Counted from the first letter of the stretch, positions 8,096 through 15,806 are shown. The stretch: DNA of 38,269 nt from CAZIGM01 sp964538675 (GCA_964538675.1 CAZIGM010000014.1:1-38269); one strand, 5' to 3'. Translations and numbers: made by a program. The notes: generated from the letters alone by a model not told the origin.

Positions 8096-8385
8096 TTTAT
8101 CCAAATATAATAAGATCCCCACTTCCACACAAAGTGCACAAGTCTCACTATGGGAACAGAATTCCCTAGTCTCGCTATGATAAGTGGGGGAGAATGAATT
8201 TAGGATAAGTGTTACATAGGACGACTTGACACTTTAGTGTCCTAGCGCCACTTGTGCTCTTGAGTGCGTAAATTCAGGTGGAGTTAAAGAAAACTTGATT
8301 TACGCAAGTATAAAACGCAGCGTAAGTCTTAGTTGCACTTATACCTTTAGGTGAATAACTCCATCTGAATAAAGTTCGGCTTTAT
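8096..8385 (+). repeat. Dispersed structured repeat, full copy B
   Basis: It starts TTTATCCAAATATAATAAG and ends AATAAAGTTCGGCTTTAT. An outer CCCCACTT...AAGTGGGG stem encloses small hairpins (for example GGGAACAGAATTCCC) separated by AGTCTCACTA or AGTCTCGCTA. A second block holds GACACTTTAGTGTC and GTGCTCTTGAGTGC hairpins. The 3' core has ATTCAGGTGGAGTT pairing with AACTCCATCTGAAT, with inner stems TTACGC/GCGTAA and ACCTTTAGGT. It fills the 420-base space between the M48 protease start and the next gene, which holds nothing else but a terminator. Confidence 0.85.
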
Positions 8386-8420
8386 AAATATAGTTTTACC
8401 AAATATTCTTAAGCGAACAT

Positions 8421-8453
8421 AAAAAAACTTCCCATTATAATTTAAGGAAGTTT
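8421..8453 (-). terminator. Rho-independent terminator of the gene at 8478
   Basis: On the minus strand AAACTTCC pairs with GGAAGTTT around a 13-base loop, followed by a run of seven T. It lies 25 bases past the stop codon. Confidence 0.8.
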
Positions 8454-8477
8454 ATGCTACGCCAAATAGTAGTAACT

Positions 8478-8951
8478 TTAATTGATTTTAATTTTTTTTG
8501 TATTATTTGCAATTCTTTTCGCTCTTTTTAAAATAAAATTTATTTTTCTTACCATTAAACTCATCTGTTTATTGGAAATACCCCTTAATTCAATATTGCT
8601 AATACCTTGATAATCTGTATAGCATTTAATAATAATTTTATCAATATCACATCTAACAGATTGAATAGCATCTGCAGATAGTTGTAAATACACTTTATTA
8701 AATTGACGCATTCCAATAAATATGCCTTTGCTATAAATAATTATATCCATATTGGATAAGTAGTGATGATAATCATTTATCATCTCTTTTATTTTACCCT
8801 TATATAATATGTAATCATAACCATCGTTTTGAAGCTCAATAATATTACCTTTTTGTTTTTTATATTCTTTATCATTATATATACTTAAATAATAAACTAT
8901 AACAATTAAAAATAGAATAACAATTAATATATACCATTCTGTAGTTGTCAT
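8478..8951 (-). CDS. Membrane-anchored protein of unknown function
   Basis: I do not recognise this 157-residue protein. One N-terminal hydrophobic segment (about residues 5-25, WYILIVILFLIVIVYYLSIY) is followed by a basic, Lys/Ile-rich soluble domain of about 130 residues with mixed beta character (YDYILYKGKIKEMI, GIFIGMRQFNKVYLQLSADA). The absence of a cleavage site suggests a single-pass anchor with the domain probably cytoplasmic. Sheet-rich sequences of this size with one anchor occur in small PH-like bacterial proteins, but that is only an impression. The start has AAAGGAAG 8-9 bases upstream. It is flanked by an own terminator (8421-8453) and by the M42 peptidase gene 108 bases upstream, so it may be an independent unit. 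Confidence 0.75.
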   Translation of the reverse strand: MTTTEWYILIVILFLIVIVYYLSIYNDKEYKKQKGNIIELQNDGYDYILYKGKIKEMINDYHHYLSNMDIIIYSKGIFIGMRQFNKVYLQLSADAIQSVRCDIDKIIIKCYTDYQGISNIELRGISNKQMSLMVRKINFILKRAKRIANNTKKIKIN

Positions 8952-9059
8952 TGACTCACTTCCTTTAATCTAAGAATGGAATAATTAGATTTATTTCTAT
9001 GATTCCCTTTTTATAGACCAATACTCTTACTTATATCTACCATAATAATTAATTTGCTT

Positions 9060-10133
9060 TCAAGTATTTTTTAATATGGTATTATATGTACTTATATCTA
9101 AATTTTTAATTAAAGCCGTCAATGTTTCTTTTGCAGCTAAATAATCATCATCATTTATTATTGAAGCATGACTATGTATGTAACGTGACGGAATTGCAAT
9201 AACAATAGATGGAACACCTTTTCCATGTAAATGTACTCTGCCAGCATCAGTTCCACCTTGAGATACATAATATTGATATTTGATGCCTAAGGATTCAACT
9301 GTATCTAATAAATATTCGCGCATCCCTTTGTGTGTAATATATGATCTGTCAAATATTCTAATAATTACTCCATCTCCTAATTTGCCCATTGCTTCATCTG
9401 GAGCACCTGGAACATCACCTGCAGGTCCAGCATCTAATGCAAAGAATACATCTGGATTAATTATTTCTGCGGCTGTTTTAGCACCTCTCAAGCCTACCTC
9501 TTCTTGAACATTAGCTCCCGAATACAAGGTGTTAGGTAACTCAATATCCTTAATAGAATCTAATAAATCAATTGCCATAGCACAACCATACCTATTATCC
9601 CATGCTTTAGCCATTATTTTTTTAGGATTACTCATTACTCTAAATGGAGTTATGGGTACAATAGGTTGTCCAGGCTTTATCCCTATTTTTTCTGCATCTT
9701 CTTTATTATCAGCACCTATATCTATAAACATTTTCTTTATGTCAAATGGTTTAGATCTTAATTCATCCGTCAAAGCATGTGGCGGTATTGATCCAATTAC
9801 TCCCTCTACCTCCCCATTTTCTGTAAGAATACTTACTCTTTGTGCTAATAATACTTGACTCCACCATCCACCTAATGTCTGAAATTTTATAAATCCTTGA
9901 TCAGTAATTCTAGTTACCATAAAACCTACTTCATCCATATGTCCGGCAACCATTATTCTTGGACCTGCTTCATTACCACGTCTTACGCCAAAGATACCAC
10001 CAAGATTATCTTGAATTATTTCATCCGTATATTGAGATAAATATCTCCTCATTATATCTCTTACAGGTTTTTCAAAACCAGGTGCTCCATGTGCCTCAGT
10101 TAATTCTTTAAACATTTTCAATCTTTTTTCCAC
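9060..10133 (-). CDS. M42 family metallo-aminopeptidase
   Basis: M42 enzymes are dodecameric, cobalt- or zinc-dependent cytosolic aminopeptidases (glutamyl or deblocking type; relatives are PepA, FrvX and YtoP) that trim short peptides. The 357 residues are full length. Metal-binding and catalytic motifs are in place: AGHMDEVGFMV (His and Asp), WDNRYGCAMAID (bridging Asp), QEEVGLRGA (catalytic Glu pair), ALDAGPAGD and the C-terminal HSHASIIND. The start codon is GTG, 8 bases after AAGGGG. Neighbouring genes do not indicate a substrate. The general peptide-recycling role is from the family; the exact specificity is unknown. Confidence 0.93.
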   Translation of the reverse strand: MEKRLKMFKELTEAHGAPGFEKPVRDIMRRYLSQYTDEIIQDNLGGIFGVRRGNEAGPRIMVAGHMDEVGFMVTRITDQGFIKFQTLGGWWSQVLLAQRVSILTENGEVEGVIGSIPPHALTDELRSKPFDIKKMFIDIGADNKEDAEKIGIKPGQPIVPITPFRVMSNPKKIMAKAWDNRYGCAMAIDLLDSIKDIELPNTLYSGANVQEEVGLRGAKTAAEIINPDVFFALDAGPAGDVPGAPDEAMGKLGDGVIIRIFDRSYITHKGMREYLLDTVESLGIKYQYYVSQGGTDAGRVHLHGKGVPSIVIAIPSRYIHSHASIINDDDYLAAKETLTALIKNLDISTYNTILKNT

Positions 10134-10207
10134 AATATAAACCCCTTACCATATTAATTTACTATAAAATATTATATACAATTCTTATTGGAAAATCATT
10201 GTAAAAA

Positions 10208-10972
10208 TCAATTATATGATATTGCACGTTTTTTTAATGCTTCCCATGAGGTAATAAATTTCTTTTTATCTACTTTTTTTGATTTCTCACCTGTTAATGG
10301 ATCATTTATATAAACATTCTCTTTATCATAACCTACAAGAACTACTACATGTAAATCTAAAGGTGTTTTTATTGTTTTATTACCATATTTCCAAGATTCC
10401 CAACGATCAGGTAAATTATAATCACCTGTTGTCCATATTATAACTGGTTTATCTTTATCAATCTGTTTAATAAGATAGTCAAAATCTTTTCCTGTTAAGT
10501 TAATTGTTCTATCACCTAAATAATTACTCATTAATTCCTCAAGAGGCTTATCAAAGACTGCATATCCGTCTTCTTTCCCAGTCATGTCCCCAACAAATCC
10601 TAAATCAGGATTACCCCATTTTAATATATCTCCATTTTTTGACTTTATTATTTTTGTATTATCTTTTGCTAATTGATCAGCTAGAGTCATTTTATCTATA
10701 TCTAGATTTGCATAATGGAGCACCATGGCTAAACTTGTAACTTCACAACCAAATTTTAGTTCTGGGTTTTGATTTATTATTGGCACATCTAATATTTTTT
10801 TATTGTTCAGTTGGTTATTTTTTTGGTGATTATTATTCTCTTGGTAATTATAATTATTATTCTCGTTACTAATTAATTTTTGATCAAATTGATTACTATT
10901 CATTTCATTAGAACATCCACATAAAAAGATAAAAAACATTAATAACACTAAATGCTTCAAAAAGAACACCAT
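10208..10972 (-). CDS. C39-like papain-fold lipoprotein
   Basis: This is a predicted exported lipoprotein with a peptidase C39-like (C39_2) domain. Residues 1-20 form a lipoprotein signal with lipobox LCGC (Cys20 as lipidation site). They are followed by an Asn/Gln-rich linker (about 22-58) and then the papain-like domain: ILDVPIINQNPELKFGCEVTS with the probable catalytic Cys76, LDLHVVVLVGYD with His208, and YINDPLTGEK with Asp224. The triad is therefore intact. Such stand-alone domains (YvpB-like) are thought to be cell-envelope cysteine peptidases or related hydrolases; the substrate is unknown. The ATG at 10972 has AAAAGG almost touching it, so a slightly later start (TTG at codon 5) cannot be excluded. 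Confidence 0.85.
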   Translation of the reverse strand: MVFFLKHLVLLMFFIFLCGCSNEMNSNQFDQKLISNENNNYNYQENNNHQKNNQLNNKKILDVPIINQNPELKFGCEVTSLAMVLHYANLDIDKMTLADQLAKDNTKIIKSKNGDILKWGNPDLGFVGDMTGKEDGYAVFDKPLEELMSNYLGDRTINLTGKDFDYLIKQIDKDKPVIIWTTGDYNLPDRWESWKYGNKTIKTPLDLHVVVLVGYDKENVYINDPLTGEKSKKVDKKKFITSWEALKKRAISYN

Positions 10973-11069
10973 CCTTTTAAATATTGATTATTCTTAATAT
11001 CCCCAAATTTAAAAGGAAGTTAATTAAAAATTAATTATGTTATTATTTTACATGGAAAGTTGTATATAA

Positions 11070-12632
11070 TTACATTTCATTGCTATTAGGAAGTCTCAAC
11101 CATATTGCTAAAATTATCCCAATAGAAAAAATAACTGCCGCAGCTAAATATAAATTAGAATATCCTATTAATAATGTTTGTTGAATTGTATTTTCAATTA
11201 CTTCTTTTATTTGATTTACTACATTAGATTGAATACCACTAGGCAACATGTCTATTATTTTTTCTACAGAAAATCCGACACCACTACCATTTTCCATTGA
11301 GACATGATTTGAAAAATCTAATGAAGGCATATTTTCTTCAAATGTATCCGTCAAATCTTGCTGTATATTCTCAGGGATTTTTGTAGCAGCTCCTGAAACG
11401 AAACCTGCTAATATTACTGGACCAATTGTTGTACCTATTGATCTAAATAAACTAACAAGCGATAAAGCTACACTTGATTCAGATGGGTCTGTTAACTCTA
11501 GTATAATATAGTTTATAGGAGCCCCCATTGTAAATCCAACACCTATACCTGATATAATTAGACCTATTATCAAAGTAACCCATCCAGTTGCAACTAAAGC
11601 TAAGGTTAATGAACCAATCACACAAAAAATAAATCCTAAAATTATTACCTTTTTTGCTCCCCACCTATCAAGAAGAAATCCTCCGAATCCAGCTGATATA
11701 CCAGAGGCTACAGCAAGTATTGAGGCAATATATCCACCTTTCCCTTCACTAAGACTAAGTAATGTTTCCGAAAAAGATGGAATAAAAATCATTGACATCA
11801 TCCCAATACCAGTAATTAAACTAACAAATAAAGCAATAACTATATTGCGATTTTTAAAATATTCTATTTTAATAACTGGATCTTCTGCTCTACTCTCAGC
11901 AATAACAAATGGTACTAATAAAATTACTGATGTTAATAAGAAGGGCCAAACTTTATAGCTTGTAAAAGATTCCACAATATTATTAGTTTCTAAGTTTGTT
12001 AACCCATACATTAAAGATAAAATGATTCCACTTAACAAAACACTTCCAACCCAATCAAGTGATTTTTTTTCTGATTCAATATGATTTGGTATTTTTAATG
12101 CCATAATTATTACTGCAATAGCAATAGGAACATTTACAAAGAAAATCCACTGCCAAGAAAAATAATCTGTAATAAAACCTCCAAGGTTAGGCGCAATAAT
12201 AGTTGCAAATCCAAATGTCGCACCAACTAATCCTAGTGCCATACCCCTTTTTTCTTTGGGAAAACTTTGACTAATAACTGCATTAGCTATAGGCATTATC
12301 CCCCCACCACCAATAGCTTGAATAATTCTTGAAAATAATAACCAAGAAAAGGTGTTTGAAAACCCTGCCATAAAACTTCCTAATCCAAATAATGCAATAC
12401 TTACTATAAATACATTTCTACGTCCATATAAATCGGCTAACTTACTAACTATTGGCATACTTACTGCATAGACCAAGGTATAAACAGTAACTACCCAAAC
12501 ACTCCATTTATAATCAATTTGAAAATCCTGCATCATTGTTGTTAGAGCCGGGGATACTATTCCAGCATCGATTGCTCCCATAAATACACCTAACAAAAAT
12601 GTAGCTAATATAAATAATTGTTTTTTATTCAT
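11070..12632 (-). CDS. DHA2-family (EmrB/QacA-like) 14-TM MFS exporter
   Basis: This is a proton-driven multidrug-type exporter of the major facilitator superfamily, 14-helix DHA2 group. The 520 residues open with LGVFMGAIDAGIVSPALTTM, matching the DHA2 motif 'fmaxLDxTIVNvALP'. The loop 2-3 motif A appears as SKLADLYGRRNVF and the antiporter motif C region as GLVGATFGFATIIAPNLGG. An extracytoplasmic stretch of about 80 residues before the last helix is longer than in many relatives. It lies 60 bases downstream of a marR gene on the same strand and has its own palindromic site (12654-12672) in the gap, so it is probably controlled by that MarR protein. Substrate unknown. Confidence 0.93.
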   Translation of the reverse strand: MNKKQLFILATFLLGVFMGAIDAGIVSPALTTMMQDFQIDYKWSVWVVTVYTLVYAVSMPIVSKLADLYGRRNVFIVSIALFGLGSFMAGFSNTFSWLLFSRIIQAIGGGGIMPIANAVISQSFPKEKRGMALGLVGATFGFATIIAPNLGGFITDYFSWQWIFFVNVPIAIAVIIMALKIPNHIESEKKSLDWVGSVLLSGIILSLMYGLTNLETNNIVESFTSYKVWPFLLTSVILLVPFVIAESRAEDPVIKIEYFKNRNIVIALFVSLITGIGMMSMIFIPSFSETLLSLSEGKGGYIASILAVASGISAGFGGFLLDRWGAKKVIILGFIFCVIGSLTLALVATGWVTLIIGLIISGIGVGFTMGAPINYIILELTDPSESSVALSLVSLFRSIGTTIGPVILAGFVSGAATKIPENIQQDLTDTFEENMPSLDFSNHVSMENGSGVGFSVEKIIDMLPSGIQSNVVNQIKEVIENTIQQTLLIGYSNLYLAAAVIFSIGIILAIWLRLPNSNEM

Positions 12633-12653
12633 TATAATTCCCCACCCTATTTT

Positions 12654-12672
12654 AGTTAATTATTAGTTAAGT
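12654..12672 (-). promoter_or_regulatory. Candidate MarR operator before the exporter gene
   Basis: The minus strand reads ACTTAACTAATAATTAACT, a pseudo-palindrome. It agrees at 16 of 19 positions with the site at 13119-13137 before marR. Two similar inverted repeats upstream of a marR gene and its target are the classical arrangement. Confidence 0.45.
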
Positions 12673-12691
12673 ATTTTATCTCAAAAAAAAT

Positions 12692-13102
12692 TTAAAGAGC
12701 GCCAGTAAAAACTCTAAAACCCAATTTTACCATCTCTTTTTCTGTATCTGATAATCTATCCTCAATCTTTTTAAAACTATCTTTCTTTGCTTGCTTTAGT
12801 TCAACTAGCCTTTCCTCCGCTTTATCAGATAACTTTATCAAAACTATTCTACAATCTTTGTCAGACTTATAGCGAAGTAAAAATCCTTGTTGTTCTAATC
12901 TATTAAGAATTCCTGTCATATTAGGTAATGAAACCTTAAGTACTTTAGCTAACTCACCAATGGCCATTTCTTTATTATGAGAAAGAATCATTAATACCTT
13001 TAATTGCGATAGAGTAACATCTAATTTTGTCCATGTCTCTATTTCGTCAAGTTCAATATGATGTAACACCTTTAAATATAGACTCAATAAACTATCTTCC
13101 AT
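12692..13102 (-). CDS. MarR-family transcriptional regulator
   Basis: MarR proteins are dimeric winged-helix regulators, usually repressors released by small phenolic or drug-like ligands. The sequence shows the expected helix-turn-helix and wing: LSQLKVLMILSHNKEMAIGELAKVLKVSLPNMTGILNRLEQQGFLLRYKSDKDCRIVLIKLSDKAEE. The longest frame starts with GTG at 13111, but GAGGTG lies immediately before the ATG at 13102 (MEDSLLSLYLK), so 13102 is preferred and gives 136 residues. It stands directly upstream of the DHA2 exporter, which it probably represses, and has a matching palindrome over its own promoter region, suggesting autoregulation. Confidence 0.92.
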   Translation of the reverse strand: MEDSLLSLYLKVLHHIELDEIETWTKLDVTLSQLKVLMILSHNKEMAIGELAKVLKVSLPNMTGILNRLEQQGFLLRYKSDKDCRIVLIKLSDKAEERLVELKQAKKDSFKKIEDRLSDTEKEMVKLGFRVFTGAL

Positions 13103-13118
13103 CAACGCCACCTCGTTT

Positions 13119-13137
13119 ACTTAATTATTCATTAACT
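13119..13137 (+). promoter_or_regulatory. Candidate MarR operator before marR
   Basis: ACTTAATTATTCATTAACT is an inverted repeat (ACTTAAT against ATTAACT, one mismatch) 17 bases before the marR start, and closely resembles the site in front of the exporter gene. Confidence 0.45.
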
Positions 13138-13201
13138 ATTTTAGTCTATTTTATTTTTATTAAAAAAGCAATATATAATTTTTCTTATAATTGCAAACCA
13201 C

Positions 13202-13255
13202 AAAAACTTGTACACTCTGTGTGCAAATACCTTCTTATCATATCTAGATAAAAAA
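13202..13255 (-). repeat. Dispersed structured repeat, fragment H
   Basis: The minus strand reads TTATCTAGATATGATAAG, the left-end signature of the full copies. It continues with a diverged module containing GCACACAGAGTGTACAAGT. The rest of the element is missing. Confidence 0.65.
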
Positions 13256-13290
13256 AGAAACTCAACTCAGGTATTTAAGAGCTAAGTTTC
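13250..13290 (-). terminator. Rho-independent terminator downstream of plsY
   Basis: On the minus strand GAAACTTAGCTC pairs with GAGTTGAGTTTC (12 pairs including two G-U) around a 10-base loop and is followed by a run of T. It lies about 90 bases beyond the plsY stop and upstream of marR, so it separates the two units. Confidence 0.75.
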
Positions 13291-13376
13291 GAGCTTCAAT
13301 CATGTGCTACTAGTATGTTAATAGCTACAAAATGCACAAATCACACATAAAAATGTTAAAGACACATTCTTGGTTA

Positions 13377-13964
13377 CTATTTTTTCTTTTGTAATACTTT
13401 GTTTTCCTTTCCTCTAATCAATCTTGAAATATTGGAATGATGTCTAAATATAACAAATCCCACCAATAATGTAACACCTAACTTAATAACGAGTGTATCA
13501 TCTGAAATCCAAGTTAATATAGCCACCGAACTTGCAGCAATAATTGATGATACTGAAGCATACTTAGTTAGAAATAATAATATAACAAATAGTGAAATAC
13601 CTAATATAACAGCTAATGGGTTTAATACCATTACTGCTCCTGCACCAGTCGCTATCCCTTTTCCACCTTTGAAGTTAGCAAATATTGAAAACGAATGCCC
13701 GATTACAACTGCAAAAGCAGCTACTACAGCTAATAAATCTCCTCCATATAGATAGGCTAATAATGCTGGTATAACACCTTTAAGGATATCTACAAATGTT
13801 ACAACAAAACCTATTTTCTTTCCCAAAACTCTAAATGAATTGGTGGCGCCAATGTTTCCACTACCATGCTTTCTAATATCAATATTCTTCATTTTAGATA
13901 AAATTAAAGCTGTAGGGATTGAACCAACTAAATAACTTAATAAGATAGTAATTATGTATTCCAT
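13377..13964 (-). CDS. plsY: PlsY, acyl-phosphate:glycerol-3-phosphate acyltransferase
   Basis: PlsY is an integral membrane enzyme that transfers the acyl group from acyl-phosphate to glycerol-3-phosphate, making lysophosphatidic acid, the first step of phospholipid synthesis in most bacteria. The 195 residues are the usual length, with about six to seven membrane segments. The three conserved loops are visible: GSGNIGATNSFRVLG, GHSFSIFANFKGGKGIATG and FRHHSNISRLI. The ATG has AAAGGAG at a good distance upstream. It is a single-gene unit with its own terminator. The region 13965-14280 upstream holds only AT-rich sequence, a small hairpin at 14030-14049 and the long stem at 14231-14271. Confidence 0.96.
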   Translation of the reverse strand: MEYIITILLSYLVGSIPTALILSKMKNIDIRKHGSGNIGATNSFRVLGKKIGFVVTFVDILKGVIPALLAYLYGGDLLAVVAAFAVVIGHSFSIFANFKGGKGIATGAGAVMVLNPLAVILGISLFVILLFLTKYASVSSIIAASSVAILTWISDDTLVIKLGVTLLVGFVIFRHHSNISRLIRGKENKVLQKKK

Positions 13965-14230
13965 GTGTTTTCTCCTTTACATACTTCTTAACAAGAATAT
14001 AATATCAAAAAAAGAGAGTAATAAAAATGCCTATTTTAATAAAAATAGGTAAATGTCTTAAAGCGTTAATTGACTTTAATCATAAATTAATAATAAGTAA
14101 GACTATAATTTTAGTTATTTATAAAAGAGATAAGAATTTCTAGAATTTCTTTAACTTTATTATTTCTTTATTTCTGTTATTATTATTGGGGATTTCGATT
14201 TGTAAAATTACTAAAGGCTCATCAACAATC

Positions 14231-14271
14231 ACAAATAGAGAAAGCCGTTTTTATAAGCTTTCTCTATTTGT
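14231..14271. repeat. Perfect 15-bp inverted repeat
   Basis: ACAAATAGAGAAAGC pairs perfectly with GCTTTCTCTATTTGT around an 11-base loop. It has terminator-like strength but no T-run follows on either strand, and no gene ends nearby. It sits 10 bases before repeat copy C. Confidence 0.7.
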
Positions 14272-14280
14272 TTGGAAAAA

Positions 14281-14593
14281 TTTATCCAGATATGATAAGA
14301 CCCCCACTTACACACAAAGTGAGCAAGTCACGCTATGTTAAGTGGGGGAAAATGAATTTAGGATAAGTCTCACATAGGACGACTTGACACTTTAGTGTCC
14401 TAGCGTCACTTGCATAGCATGACTAAGTGCTTTAGCACATTAGCATGACTTGTACTCTTGAGTGTACTCTTTGTACTAGAATTTAGGTGGATTTAAAGAA
14501 AACTTGATTTACGCAAGTTTAAACGTAGCGTAAGTCTTAGTTACCCTTATACCTTTAGGTGAAAAACTCCATCTGAATAAAGTTCTGCTTTAT
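14281..14593 (+). repeat. Dispersed structured repeat, full copy C (longest)
   Basis: It runs from TTTATCCAGATATGATAAG to AATAAAGTTCTGCTTTAT. It shows the outer CCCCCACTTA...TAAGTGGGGG stem and the conserved AATGAATTTAGGATAAGT. A block of successive small hairpins follows (GACACTTTAGTGTC, AAGTGCTTTAGCAC, GTACTCTTGAGTGTAC) separated by TAGCATGACT or TAGCGTCACT. The 3' core then matches copies B and D almost base for base. Its last bases include the stop codon of the gene at 14590 on the opposite strand. Confidence 0.85.
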
Positions 14594-15132
14594 TTTTTAT
14601 TTTGTGAAAAAAGATTATTAATTAATTCTTTAAAGACTGGATTATTTAAAATCTCTGCAATATTAATCCCATTAGATGAGTCATTTTGTGTTTCTCGTTT
14701 AGTTTGATTATTTTCTTTAGATTCATAATTATTATTCTGAAAAAATGGAAAAGGGAACGAAAATGGCGTGGAATTTTTATTGGATTCTTGTTGATTATTA
14801 TTCCTTGAAAGATAGTTAGAATTTTCATTAACATTTAATGAAGATACAGATTTTAGTAGTTCCCTTAATACTCCACTATCCTTAAAAGCCATACTTATTG
14901 TATATATAACTCCTACCCATTGCTCTAACTGTCTAACCTTAATAGATAATTCTTTTGTTAAAACTCTCATATCGTCAACTTTACCAACTAAATCAAAATT
15001 TTTTAAATTAAATGCTTCTGATATTAATACTGGTTTGTTTTTTTCGTTTTCATCTATAACCATTGTTCTAGGAGTCCTTTTTTTCATCGGTTTTACTGGT
15101 CTTGTTTGCTTCATATTAGATTTATAACTCAC
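14590..15132 (-). CDS. Unknown Asn/Gln-rich protein
   Basis: I do not recognise this protein of about 180 residues. It has a basic N-terminus (KQTRPVKPMKKRTPRTM) and a helical middle of about 70 residues (NFDLVGKVDDMRVLTKELSIKVRQLEQW, coiled-coil-like, then a hydrophobic stretch VIYTISMAF). A long Asn/Gln/Ser/Phe-rich low-complexity linker and a C-terminal helix (INIAEILNNPVFKELINNLFSQ) follow. No signal peptide. The longest frame starts at ATG 15162, which has no ribosome site. GAGGAGGG lies between it and a GTG at 15132, which I prefer although the spacing (about 11 bases) is long. It is divergent from the pair at 15449-16898. The architecture resembles a spore- or coat-associated adaptor, but that is only a guess. 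Confidence 0.65.
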   Translation of the reverse strand: MSYKSNMKQTRPVKPMKKRTPRTMVIDENEKNKPVLISEAFNLKNFDLVGKVDDMRVLTKELSIKVRQLEQWVGVIYTISMAFKDSGVLRELLKSVSSLNVNENSNYLSRNNNQQESNKNSTPFSFPFPFFQNNNYESKENNQTKRETQNDSSNGINIAEILNNPVFKELINNLFSQNKK

Positions 15133-15313
15133 TTTTTGATCTCCCTCCTCATTATAATCCATCTAGAATCTTCACTATATGCTATGACCTAGCGAAGGTG
15201 ACGTTACGCCCATTTATTTCAAATTCATATCAAAATCGCCTATTTTTTTTTATATCAATAATTATAGGCAGTACACCAACACCAATTCTAACCGTAAATA
15301 GTAAGTTATATAT

Positions 15314-15435
15314 ATAAAGCTGAACCTAGGAAGTCTTAACCTAAATTCATTTTCATCCAACATAGCGAGACTTGTGCGCTTTGTGTGCATAGCGAGACTA
15401 TATTTAATAAGGACTTCTTATCAGATCTGGATAAA
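15314..15435 (-). repeat. Dispersed structured repeat, partial copy F
   Basis: Reversed relative to B-D: ATAAAGCTGAAC at the left, CCTAAATTCATTTTC, two AGCGAGACT spacers flanking a GTGCGCTTTGTGTGC hairpin, then CTTATCAGATCTGGATAAA at the right. The 3' core is deleted. Its right edge touches the AAAGGAGG ribosome binding site of the gene at 15449. The remaining 15133-15313 holds only an AT-rich stretch with a weak GCCTAT/ATAGGC hairpin. Confidence 0.7.
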
Positions 15436-15448
15436 GGAGGAATATTTG

Positions 15449-15790
15449 ATGACAGATCAAAGACCAGAGAAAAAAGACTTTGTAGATTTAATTAATTCCT
15501 TAATGGGTCAAAAGGTAATGTCTGAGAATCAACTTACAAATTTTTTAAATGAGGCAAAAACAGTTAAAGATACAAAAGGTACAGAAGGTTTTTTAGATTA
15601 TGTTCAAAAAAGCACTAACTCTCCGGCAAGTAAAGATCAGTTGAAAAGGCTAGCTGAAAATATTAAAAAATCAGGTGATCCAGTTAAAGCTATGGATTTT
15701 CTTTTAAAAGAAAAACTTATAACTGATCAACAAGCTCGTAAAATTAATGATGCAATAGAGCCTATAAAAAGAAAAGGTAGAAAAAGATAG
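15449..15790 (+). CDS. Unknown small helical protein paired with a subtilase
   Basis: I do not recognise this 113-residue protein. It is charged and mostly helical, with a loosely repeated pattern: LINSLMGQKVMSENQLTNFL, DYVQKSTNSPASKDQLKRLAENI and FLLKEKLITDQQARKINDAI. The C-terminus is very basic (IKRKGRKR). There is no signal peptide or membrane segment. An upstream extension of the frame begins inside a repeat copy; the ATG at 15449 has AAAGGAGG 8 bases before it and is the real start. It ends 16 bases before the subtilisin-like protease gene on the same strand, so the two are very likely co-transcribed. A role as substrate, chaperone or inhibitor of that protease is possible but not shown by sequence. 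Confidence 0.75.
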   Translation: MTDQRPEKKDFVDLINSLMGQKVMSENQLTNFLNEAKTVKDTKGTEGFLDYVQKSTNSPASKDQLKRLAENIKKSGDPVKAMDFLLKEKLITDQQARKINDAIEPIKRKGRKR

Positions 15791-15806
15791 AAAGGAGTAA
15801 ATTATT

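Noticed and set aside
8057..8128. N-terminal extension of the M48 protease
   Set aside because: It runs into the dispersed repeat and has no ribosome site, whereas ATG 8056 has AGGAGG and starts the first membrane helix.
9280..9858. Plus-strand open frames within the M42 peptidase gene
   Set aside because: They are antisense shadows with no ribosome sites and no recognisable family, while the minus-strand peptidase has all catalytic motifs.
13965..14230. Possible small genes in the plsY upstream gap
   Set aside because: All frames are very short and lack ribosome sites; only a small hairpin (14030-14049) is visible.
14281..14593. Repeat block as a possible CRISPR array
   Set aside because: Units are unequal, the conserved spacer is only ~10 bases, the variable parts are self-complementary hairpins and not unique spacers, and no cas gene is present.
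15228..15300. Minus-strand open stretch reading RIGVGVLPIIIDI and weak hairpin
   Set aside because: No usable start codon or ribosome site, and the frame ends after about 20 residues.
15374..15448. N-terminal extension of the 113-residue protein
   Set aside because: It is translated repeat sequence; AAAGGAGG before ATG 15449 fixes the start.
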